Part shown: positions 1 to 5,842 of the stretch, one piece after another | Layout: each line of letters opens with the position of its first letter | Position numbering within the stretch: the stretch's first letter is position 1 | DNA from: an uncultured Collinsella sp. | Lineage (GTDB): Bacteria; Actinomycetota; Coriobacteriia; Coriobacteriales; Coriobacteriaceae | Assembly (NCBI GenBank): GCA_902490245.1 | Contig: CABUDB010000041.1 | Location: forward strand, 1 to 9,966 | DNA length: 9,966 nucleotides | Direction of reading: 5' to 3' | Made by a program: the position numbers and the translations under genes | The notes under the pieces: generated by a model | Told to the model about the DNA's origin: nothing | The model's input: only the letters and a program-made list of their open reading frames with translations | Database searches by the model: none

Positions 1-1092
1 GGCCATAAGGCGACCATCTTTGAGCAGCGCCACCACCTGGGCGGCATGCTGCGCTATGGCATTCCCAGCTACCGTCTGCCGCGTGAGCGCCTGCAGGCCG
101 AGATCGACTGGATCTTGAGCGCCGGCATCGACGTGGAACTCGACCACTCCGTCAACGGCGAGGAGCTTGCCCGCCTGCGCGACGAGTTCGATGCCGTCTA
201 CCTGGCCATTGGCGCCCACAGCGATAAGAAGCTCGGCCTTCCGGGCGAAGAGGCGCTCGGCGTGGAGTCGGCTGTCAAGATGCTGCGTGCCATCGGCGAC
301 GACGAGCTGCCCGACCTGAGCGGCCAGCGCGTGTGCGTCATCGGCGGCGGCAACGTGGCCATGGACGTGGCACGCTCTGCCGTGCGCTGCGGTGCCGAAA
401 AGGTGAGCATCGTCTACCGCCGTCGCATCTGCGACATGACGGCCCAGGACGCCGAGATCGCCGGCGCCCAGGCCGAGGGCTGCGAGGTACTGGAGTTGAC
501 AGCCCCGCTCGCTATCGAGACGGGTGAGGAGGGTCGCGTGAGCGGCCTGCGCGTGCAGCCGCAGATTATCGGCGAGCCCCGTCGTGGGCGTCCGGCCCCG
601 CGTGCCGCCGCCACGCCCGAGCGCGTCATTCCCTGCGAGCGTGTGTTTGTGGCCATTGGCCAGGACATCGATTCCAAGCCGTTTGAGAACATGGGCATCG
701 CCTGCAAGTGGGGTCGCGTCGTCACCGATTCGGATGGCGCCGTGCCTAACTTCGATGGCCTCTTTAGCGGCGGCGACTGCCAGACCGGCCCCGCCACCGT
801 CATCCGTGCCATCAACGCCGGCCGCGTTGCTTCGGCAAATATCGACCGCTACCTGGGCTTTGACCACAAGATCAAGCTCGACGTTGAGCTGCCGACCGTG
901 CAGTTTAAGGGCAAGCATGAGTGCGGCCGCTGCGAGCTGGGCGAGCGCGAGGCCGGCGAGCGCATCCACGATTGGAATCTGGTCGAGCAGGGCCTTACCG
1001 AGGAGGAGGCACGCCAGGAGGCAAGCCGCTGCCTGCGTTGCGACCACTTTGGCTTTGGCGCGTTCCGCGGAGGGAGGAACCTGGAATGGTAG
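1..1092 (+). CDS. GltD-like FAD/NAD(P)H oxidoreductase, 5' end outside window
   Basis: The frame is open from base 1 and begins inside the protein, so the FAD-binding GxGxxG at the N-terminus is cut off. The visible part (363 residues) matches the glutamate synthase small-subunit family. GGMLRYGIPSYRLP lies near the start, a second Rossmann NAD(P)H motif (VCVIGGGNVAMD) is coded at about 334-369, and a C-terminal FAD signature (FSGGDCQTGPATVIRAI) is coded at about 760-816. The C-terminal tail carries two cysteine pairs, CGRC and RCLRCD, which may hold an extra Fe-S cluster. In this family the protein passes hydride between NAD(P)H and an iron-sulfur partner in the cytoplasm. The partner here is probably the hydrogenase, whose start codon overlaps this stop. 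It could be the C-terminal part of a larger NuoF-GltD fusion, and only upstream sequence would show that. It is unlikely to be true glutamate synthase, because no large subunit follows. Confidence 0.88.
   Translation, partial: GHKATIFEQRHHLGGMLRYGIPSYRLPRERLQAEIDWILSAGIDVELDHSVNGEELARLRDEFDAVYLAIGAHSDKKLGLPGEEALGVESAVKMLRAIGDDELPDLSGQRVCVIGGGNVAMDVARSAVRCGAEKVSIVYRRRICDMTAQDAEIAGAQAEGCEVLELTAPLAIETGEEGRVSGLRVQPQIIGEPRRGRPAPRAAATPERVIPCERVFVAIGQDIDSKPFENMGIACKWGRVVTDSDGAVPNFDGLFSGGDCQTGPATVIRAINAGRVASANIDRYLGFDHKIKLDVELPTVQFKGKHECGRCELGEREAGERIHDWNLVEQGLTEEEARQEASRCLRCDHFGFGAFRGGRNLEW
1069..1077 (+). promoter_or_regulatory. Strong ribosome binding site for hydA (upstream start)
   Basis: GGAGGGAGG lies 8 bases before the ATG at 1086, inside the end of the flavoprotein gene. 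Its strength and spacing favour 1086 as the hydrogenase start and suggest translational coupling, because the ATG overlaps the upstream TAG (1090-1092). Confidence 0.7.
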
Positions 1093-2897
1093 AGCCCAAC
1101 AAAACCACTGTCAGCGACAACACCGAAAGCGGAGCACTCAACATGGTCAAGCTCACGATCGATAATTGCGAGGTCGTGGTGCCCGAGCGTACCACGATCC
1201 TGGACGCGGCCAAGTCCGTCGGCATCCAGATTCCCACCCTGTGCTACCTGCGCGATCTAAACGAGATCGGCGGTTGCCGCGTGTGCGCGGTCGAGGTTGA
1301 GGGCTGCGACCAGCTGGTTGCCGCCTGCAACAACTACGTACTCGACGGCATGGTGGTCCACACCAACAGCCCCAAGGCCCGCGAGGCGCGTCGCACCAAC
1401 GTGCAGCTGCTGCTGTCCCAGCACGACTCGCGCTGTACGAGCTGCGTGCGCAGCGGTAACTGCAACCTGCAGACCATCGCCAACGACCTGGGCATCTTCT
1501 ATCTGCCGTACGAGCAGCACCTGGCGCGCGAGGGCTGGGACTTCGATTTCCCCATCATCCGCGACAACGACAAGTGCATCAAATGTATGCGCTGCATCAA
1601 GGTGTGCGAGAGCGTGCAGGGCTTAGGGATTTGGGACCTGACCAACCGCGCCACGCATACCGCCGTGGGCACCCGCGGGCGTGCGCCGATCGGCAAGACC
1701 GATTGCGTCGCGTGCGGTCAATGCATCACGCATTGCCCGACAGGCGCGCTGCGCGAGCGCGATGACACCGAGGCCGTGTTCGACGCTCTCGCTGATCCCG
1801 ACAAGATCGTGCTGGTGCAGATCGCGCCGGCCGTGCGTAGCGCTTGGGGCGAGGAGCTCGGCATTCCGCGCGAGGAGGCCACCGTCGAGCGCCTGGCCTG
1901 CGCACTGCGCCGTGTGGGCTTTGAGTACGTGTTCGATACTGATTTCTCGGCCGACCTCACCATTATGGAGGAGGGCTCCGAGCTGCTCGAGCGCCTGGGC
2001 GCCGCCGCCAAGGGCGAGGGCGACAGCCGCGGCTGGCCCATGTTCACGAGCTGCTGCCCGGGCTGGGTGCGCTTTGTGAAGGCGCGCTACCCGGAGTTTG
2101 TCGACAGCCTGTCCACGTCCAAGTCGCCGCAGCAGATGTTCGGTGCCATCGCCAAGACCTACTACGCCAAGGTGCTGGACGTGGAGCCCGAGCGCCTGTT
2201 TGTGGTGTCCGTTATGCCGTGCACGGCCAAAAAGGCCGAGTGTGCGCTGCCGAGCACGGTGGGCGAGGACGGCGCGCCCGATGTGGACGTTGCGCTGACG
2301 GTGCGCGAGATGGTACGCATGATCCGCGCGAGCCACGTGAGCGTTGATACGCTGGTCGAGGAGCCGCTCGATACGCCGCTGGGCTTTGGCACGGGCGCGG
2401 GCGTGATCTTTGGCGCCACGGGCGGCGTGATGGAGGCCGCCGTGCGCTCGGCCTATTACCTGGTGACGGGCAAGAACCCCGATGCCGACTTCTTTACCGA
2501 TGTGCGCGGTCTGGACGGCTGGAAGGAAGCCGTGGCCGATATCGATGGCACCAAGGTGCGTGTCGCCGTGGCACACGGGCTGGGCAATGCCGCCCGCCTG
2601 CTCGACGCGATTCGCGACGGCCGCGTGAGCTATGACTTCGTTGAGGTCATGGCGTGCCCGGGCGGCTGCGTCGGTGGCGGCGGTCAGCCCATCCACGACG
2701 GCTGCGAGCTGGCAGCCGAGCGCGGTCAGGTGCTGTGGGGTCTGGATGCCGCTGCGGACATTCGCTTCTCGCACGAGAACCCCGATGTCCAGGCGTGCTA
2801 CCGCGAGTTCTTGGGCGAGCCGCTCTCGCCGTTGGCCGAGGAGCTGCTGCATACCGACCATCACGCATGGACGATGCCTAACGAGGGGACGTGCTAG
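1086..2897 (+). CDS. hydA: [FeFe] hydrogenase, multi-cluster (M3-like) catalytic subunit
   Basis: The product (603 residues from ATG 1086) reduces protons to H2 or oxidises H2 in the cytoplasm. Modules run in order. A 2Fe-2S ferredoxin domain has C53, C64, C67 and C81. A His-Cys3 4Fe-4S domain has H113, C117, C120 and C126. Two 4Fe-4S motifs follow (C164/167/170/174 and C207/210/213/217). The H-cluster domain has TSCCPGW at 321-327, MPCTAKKAE from 377, and MACPGGCVGGGGQP with C524 and C528. All H-cluster ligands and the proton-relay cysteine of the first motif are present. A small-subunit-like SHENP...LLHT tail closes the protein. The ATG at 1143 also has a ribosome binding site and gives 584 residues, which matches the usual family N-terminus. 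The gene overlaps the GltD-like gene by 7 bases and is followed almost immediately by a transporter lipoprotein. HydE, HydF and HydG maturases are not in the window. Confidence 0.96.
   Translation: MVEPNKTTVSDNTESGALNMVKLTIDNCEVVVPERTTILDAAKSVGIQIPTLCYLRDLNEIGGCRVCAVEVEGCDQLVAACNNYVLDGMVVHTNSPKAREARRTNVQLLLSQHDSRCTSCVRSGNCNLQTIANDLGIFYLPYEQHLAREGWDFDFPIIRDNDKCIKCMRCIKVCESVQGLGIWDLTNRATHTAVGTRGRAPIGKTDCVACGQCITHCPTGALRERDDTEAVFDALADPDKIVLVQIAPAVRSAWGEELGIPREEATVERLACALRRVGFEYVFDTDFSADLTIMEEGSELLERLGAAAKGEGDSRGWPMFTSCCPGWVRFVKARYPEFVDSLSTSKSPQQMFGAIAKTYYAKVLDVEPERLFVVSVMPCTAKKAECALPSTVGEDGAPDVDVALTVREMVRMIRASHVSVDTLVEEPLDTPLGFGTGAGVIFGATGGVMEAAVRSAYYLVTGKNPDADFFTDVRGLDGWKEAVADIDGTKVRVAVAHGLGNAARLLDAIRDGRVSYDFVEVMACPGGCVGGGGQPIHDGCELAAERGQVLWGLDAAADIRFSHENPDVQACYREFLGEPLSPLAEELLHTDHHAWTMPNEGTC
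1131..1134 (+). promoter_or_regulatory. Second ribosome binding site for hydA (internal start)
   Basis: GGAG lies 8 bases before the ATG at 1143. That ATG starts MVKLTIDN, the point where the 2Fe-2S domain normally begins in this family. The 19 residues between 1086 and 1143 look unstructured (Thr/Asn/Glu-rich), so both starts are plausible. Confidence 0.45.
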
Positions 2898-2899
2898 CG

Positions 2900-3955
2900 A
2901 TGTGTGCGTTTGATTTTGAGATGTCGCGCCGGGGGTTTGCCTCGGCGCTCGCCGTGGGCGCCCTGTCGCTTGCGCTCGTGGGCTGTGGCGGCGGGGCTGC
3001 CGGTGCCGGGTCCGCCGCGGGCTCGGCTGCCACGGACGGCGCCGGTGCTGCTGCAGAGCCGGTCGAGGTGCACGTCGCCTCGCTCAAGGGACCGACCTCG
3101 ATTGGCCTGGTGCAGTTTATGGACCAGGCTGCCGAGGGCGAGACGGACAATGAGTTTGACTTTGCGATCAACACCGCCGCCGACGAGATTGTGCCCAAGG
3201 TCATTCAGGGCGATATCGACATTGCCCTGGTGCCCGCCAATGTGGCGAGCGTGCTCTACAACAAGACCGAGGGCGCGGTGCAGGTCATCGACATCAACAC
3301 GCTGGGCGTGCTGAATGTTGTGACGGGCGACGCGAGTGTGGCCTCGTTTGGCGATCTGGCGGGCCATACCGTCTATATGACGGGCAAGGGCACCACGCCG
3401 GAGTACGTCATGAACTACCTGTTGGAGCGCGCGGGCCTGACCGGCCAGGTGGCGCTTGAGTTTAAGAGCGAGCCCACCGAGGTGCTGTCGGCACTGCTTG
3501 CCGATCCGTCTGCCGTGGGCGTGCTGCCCGAGCCGTTCAAGACCGCTGCCATCGCAAAGAGCGAAGGCAGGCTGTCGGCACCGGTAAGCCTGACCGATGT
3601 GTGGGACGAGCTGGCAGGTGACACGGGCTCGCGCTTGCTGACGGGTGTGACCGTGGTGCGCCGCGCGTTTGCCGAGGAGCATCCCGAGGCCGTGGCGGAG
3701 TTCTTGAGCTGCCATGCGGCGAGCGTTAAGGCTGTCAGTGCGGCGCCGGCAGACTGGGCGCAGGCCGTGGTCGATGCCGGCATCGTGGATAACGTCACGA
3801 TCGCCGAGAAGGCGATTCCCGGATGCATGCTTGTCTGCCAGACGGGCAAGGATATGAAGGCGGCGCTTAGCGGGTATCTGCAGGTGCTGTCCAACGCGGA
3901 CGCGAGCGCCGTGGGTGGTAAACTTCCGGCTGACGATTTCTACTACATGGAGTAG
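2900..3955 (+). CDS. Tat-type lipoprotein, NitT/TauT-like ABC substrate-binding protein
   Basis: The 351-residue product from ATG 2900 is predicted to capture a small solute outside the membrane and deliver it to the permease coded next. The N-terminus carries a twin-arginine motif (SRRGF, residues 9-13), a hydrophobic stretch, and a lipobox LVGC with C29 as the likely lipidated residue. A Gly/Ala/Ser-rich linker follows. The mature part resembles SsuA/TauA/THI5-type proteins: an early strand (VHVASLKGPTSIGLV), a segment on reading out bound state (GDIDIALVPANVASVLY), and a hinge-like GVLNVVTG. The substrate cannot be read from the sequence. The start was chosen because GAGGGG at 2883-2888 lies 11 bases upstream. 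GTG 2891 is too close to it, and ATG 2921 has no site but would leave MSRRGF as the start. The gene begins 2 bases after hydA ends, which implies co-transcription. Confidence 0.87.
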   Translation: MCAFDFEMSRRGFASALAVGALSLALVGCGGGAAGAGSAAGSAATDGAGAAAEPVEVHVASLKGPTSIGLVQFMDQAAEGETDNEFDFAINTAADEIVPKVIQGDIDIALVPANVASVLYNKTEGAVQVIDINTLGVLNVVTGDASVASFGDLAGHTVYMTGKGTTPEYVMNYLLERAGLTGQVALEFKSEPTEVLSALLADPSAVGVLPEPFKTAAIAKSEGRLSAPVSLTDVWDELAGDTGSRLLTGVTVVRRAFAEEHPEAVAEFLSCHAASVKAVSAAPADWAQAVVDAGIVDNVTIAEKAIPGCMLVCQTGKDMKAALSGYLQVLSNADASAVGGKLPADDFYYME

Positions 3956-3958
3956 CCC

Positions 3959-5335
3959 GTGCGTGCGTTTGCTCGACAAATGACAGAGCGTATAAAGGCG
4001 GTGGCGGCAGCAGGTGCCGTCGCCGCCTTTTGGCTTGTCGCATGGATGCTGGTGGCGGCGCTGGTGGCGCAGCCGTTGATTTTGCCGGGGCCGGGTACGG
4101 TTACCTTGGCGCTGCTGCGTCTGGTGTGCGATGGCGGTACCTGGGCGATTCTGGCGGGCTCGGGCGCGCGGATACTGGGCGGGCTGGCGCTTGCCGCGGT
4201 GTTTGGTGGCGTACTTGCCGGGATTTCGTCACGGTCGTGGGCGTTTGCGCGCCTGGTGGCTCCGGCGCTGTCGTTTGTAAAGGCGACGCCGGTCGCCTGC
4301 GTGGTGGTCCTGCTGCTCATTTGGCTGGGGTCGGCGCGCGTGAGCATCGCCGCGGTCTTTTTGATGGCGCTGCCGGGCGTGTATTTTTCGCTGGCCGAGG
4401 GCTTGGCACAAGTTGATAAGCAGCTGGAACAGATGTTCCGCCTGCATGGCGTGCGGGGCTGGCGACTGTTTTGCGCTCATACCTGGCGCGAAGTCCTGCC
4501 GTTTGTGCTTTCGTGCGCCCGCGCCGTGATCGGCATGAGCTGGAAGGCCGGCGTGGCAGCCGAGCTGATCGGCATGGCGACGGGCACCGTGGGCGAGCGC
4601 ATCTATCAGGCGAAGCTGCTCATCGAGACGGCTGACCTGCTGGCTTGGACCTTGCTGGTCGTGGCTGCCTCATGGGCGTGCGAGCGCGTGCTGGTGTGGC
4701 TGCTGCGGGTTTCGGGGCCCGTGGCGTGGGGTGCGGCCGTGCGGGCGCATGGGCGCGGCGCTCGCGGGCGTGCGGGGACTGCGAGCGATGGCGCTGCAGC
4801 GGAGCTTGCGCTTACCGTGGGCGATTGCGCGCCCTGGGCGCCGGCGCTGGATGGTCTGGTGCTCAACGCGCCCGCGGGTGGGCGTATCTGTGTGATGGGC
4901 GCTTCGGGCACGGGCAAGTCGACGCTGCTCGCCCTGGCGGCGGGGGAGTGCGCGCCGTGCTCGATGGTGTTCCAGGATGCGCGCCTGGTAGAGGGCGCCT
5001 CGGCTTTGGATAACGTGCTGGTGTGTGCCGATGCGCGCGTGGATGCTTCGAGCGCTACGGCCTTGCTGCGCCGGTTGGTGCCGGGAATTGACGTGCATGC
5101 GCGCGTGGCCGAGCTTTCGGGTGGACAGCGCCGTCGTGTCGAAATCGCCCGCGCCCTGCTGTGCCCGGGCGGTGCGGTGATTCTGGACGAGCCCTTTACC
5201 GGTTTAGATACCGCTGCGCGCGACGCATGCGCCGAAGCTGTGCTCGACCTGCTCGACGGCCGCATGCTCCTGCTTGCCACGCACGATGCCGCCGACGCTC
5301 AGGCCCTCGATATTTCGGACATCACCACGCTCTAA
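3959..5335 (+). CDS. Fused ABC importer: permease plus compact ATPase
   Basis: One 458-residue chain joins two transporter subunits that are normally separate. Residues 1-250 form a MetI/SsuC-type permease with about six membrane segments and an EAA-like cytoplasmic loop (about 147-181, with HGVRGWRLF and a terminal LP). A basic, Gly/Arg/Ala-rich linker covers about 251-280. Residues 281-458 form an ABC ATPase with an intact Walker A (GASGTGKST, 314-322), Q-loop Q339, signature LSGGQ (386-390), Walker B ending D410-E411, and H-loop H442. Only 19 residues separate the Walker A lysine from the Q-loop glutamine, where about 40 is usual, so a strand-forming segment is missing. W293 could serve as the A-loop aromatic. 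GTG 3959 was chosen because GGAG at 3949-3952 lies 6 bases upstream; ATG 3980 is an alternative. The gene starts 3 bases after the lipoprotein gene and probably works with it as a homodimeric importer. Confidence 0.9.
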   Translation: MRAFARQMTERIKAVAAAGAVAAFWLVAWMLVAALVAQPLILPGPGTVTLALLRLVCDGGTWAILAGSGARILGGLALAAVFGGVLAGISSRSWAFARLVAPALSFVKATPVACVVVLLLIWLGSARVSIAAVFLMALPGVYFSLAEGLAQVDKQLEQMFRLHGVRGWRLFCAHTWREVLPFVLSCARAVIGMSWKAGVAAELIGMATGTVGERIYQAKLLIETADLLAWTLLVVAASWACERVLVWLLRVSGPVAWGAAVRAHGRGARGRAGTASDGAAAELALTVGDCAPWAPALDGLVLNAPAGGRICVMGASGTGKSTLLALAAGECAPCSMVFQDARLVEGASALDNVLVCADARVDASSATALLRRLVPGIDVHARVAELSGGQRRRVEIARALLCPGGAVILDEPFTGLDTAARDACAEAVLDLLDGRMLLLATHDAADAQALDISDITTL

Positions 5336-5390
5336 ATACTAACTCAGCAACAAAATAATCCGTTTTCCTCCGTTCCCATGGGGTCGGGTA

Positions 5391-5399
5391 TGGTATTCT
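5391..5399 (+). promoter_or_regulatory. Extended -10 promoter candidate
   Basis: TGGTATTCT fits the TGnTATAAT extended -10 pattern at the key T-A-T and final T positions. No good -35 hexamer lies 16-18 bases upstream. It would start transcription near 5406, at the edge of the palindrome that follows, and give a leader of about 145 bases before the antitoxin gene. Confidence 0.35.
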
Positions 5400-5407
5400 A
5401 TCTGCGG

Positions 5408-5436
5408 GGTAATACTTAGGCATACCAAGTAATACC
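5408..5436. promoter_or_regulatory. Operator-like palindrome upstream of antitoxin
   Basis: The arms GGTAATACTT (5408-5417) and AAGTAATACC (5427-5436) are complementary at 9 of 10 positions around a 9-base centre. The 6-base arms CTGCGG (5402-5407) and CCGCAG (5441-5446) extend the symmetry with an offset of 4 bases. Extra GGTAT half-sites sit at 5387-5391 and 5392-5396, and in reverse as CATACC at 5421-5426. Ribbon-helix-helix antitoxins of the RelB/DinJ type bind such palindromes to repress their own promoters, so this is a likely autoregulatory site. Confidence 0.55.
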
Positions 5437-5456
5437 AACGCCGCAGAAACAAACTC

Positions 5457-5517
5457 TGGATGCGGGCCAATCGGGTTGCCTTCACAGCCCGTCGCCCAGC
5501 CGCGTGGCCCGCATCTA
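5457..5517 (+). ncRNA. Structured leader RNA element (predicted)
   Basis: An outer stem pairs GATGCGGGCCA (5459-5469) with TGGCCCGCATC (5505-5515) perfectly over 11 bp. A G-U and a U-A pair extend it to 13. It encloses an inner hairpin, CGGGTTG (5472-5478) with CAGCCCG (5485-5491), around the 6-base loop CCTTCA. An unpaired 13-base segment follows the inner stem. No U-run follows, so it is not a typical terminator. It lies in the predicted 5' leader of the antitoxin gene, 35 bases before its start. No known RNA family was recognised. Confidence 0.45.
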
Positions 5518-5550
5518 TCCGCACTACCGTTGTTTCAAAAAGGAAGCGCC

Positions 5551-5754
5551 ATGGCAGAACACATGACCCCCGTAGTCGCGAAGGTCTTGCCCGAGGAAAA
5601 GGCAGCCTTCGCGGCGGCAACCCAGCTCGTGGGCACCACGCCGTCCAACGCCATCCGCATGTTCATTGCCGCGTTCAATCGCTGCGGCACCTTCCCGTTC
5701 GACATCTCGCCCAACGGGGCTTTTGGCACTGCGCCCGATTCTCATCAACAATGA
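5551..5754 (+). CDS. RelB/DinJ-like antitoxin, solo
   Basis: The 67-residue protein resembles RelB/DinJ antitoxins. These dimerise through a ribbon-helix-helix, bind their own operator, and neutralise an mRNA-cutting RelE/YafQ-type toxin. Residues 5-12 form the strand (MTPVVAKV), 14-27 the first helix (PEEKAAFAAATQLV), and 28-42 the second (GTTPSNAIRMFIAAF). TFPFDI at 47-52 matches the family's conserved LPF(E/D)I end of the DNA-binding part. The C-terminal toxin-wrapping region is only about 15 residues and ends at HQQ, so it may be shortened. ATG 5551 was chosen for AGGAAG at 5541-5546; a TTG at 5476 in frame lacks support. An operator-like palindrome lies upstream. No toxin ORF follows: the next features are an inverted repeat and a membrane protease gene. 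Confidence 0.72.
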   Translation: MAEHMTPVVAKVLPEEKAAFAAATQLVGTTPSNAIRMFIAAFNRCGTFPFDISPNGAFGTAPDSHQQ

Positions 5755-5767
5755 CTGTCCCAAACTG

Positions 5768-5825
5768 CCGGCACTTGGGGACGTTCCTTTTCTGCCGGCA
5801 GTTAAGGAACGTCCCTAAGTGCCGG
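5768..5825. repeat. Long nested inverted repeat (REP/MITE-like)
   Basis: Two 22-base arms (5768-5789 and 5804-5825) are complementary except for one G-T position (5777/5816), which is a wobble pair in + strand RNA. The arm core is GGGACGTTCCTT / AAGGAACGTCCC. The 14-base loop holds a second palindrome, CTGCCGGCAG (5792-5801), whose first nine bases repeat CTGCCGGCA at 5765-5773. TTTT at 5827-5830 follows, so it might also end transcription from the antitoxin gene. The structure suggests a dispersed extragenic palindrome or miniature mobile element; the copy number cannot be seen here. Confidence 0.75.
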
Positions 5826-5830
5826 GTTTT

Positions 5831-5837
5831 GAGGAGG
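5831..5837 (+). promoter_or_regulatory. Ribosome binding site of CPBP protease gene
   Basis: GAGGAGG lies 5 bases before ATG 5843 and fixes that start over the upstream in-frame GTG at 5819, which lies inside the inverted repeat. The site begins only 5 bases after the hairpin arm. Confidence 0.75.
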
Positions 5838-5842
5838 TTGGC

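Noticed and set aside
921..1085. Open frame extending hydA upstream to 921
   Set aside because: It lies inside the GltD-like coding region in another frame, is Arg/Gly/Pro-rich and has no family similarity. The starts at 1086 and 1143 have ribosome binding sites.
1623..2864. 413-codon antisense open frame over hydA
   Set aside because: It is a by-product of GC-rich codon bias opposite an unmistakable hydrogenase. Its product is Ala/Arg/His-rich with no recognisable domain.
2894..3979. 361-codon antisense open frame over the lipoprotein gene
   Set aside because: It mirrors a well-supported gene, has a biased composition and no ribosome binding site evidence.
5457..5517. tRNA or tRNA-like gene
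   Set aside because: The stem-loop element is too short and lacks anticodon and T-arm features.
5459..5519. Intrinsic terminator of the transporter operon
   Set aside because: The stem is strong but no T-run follows it (CTATCC instead).
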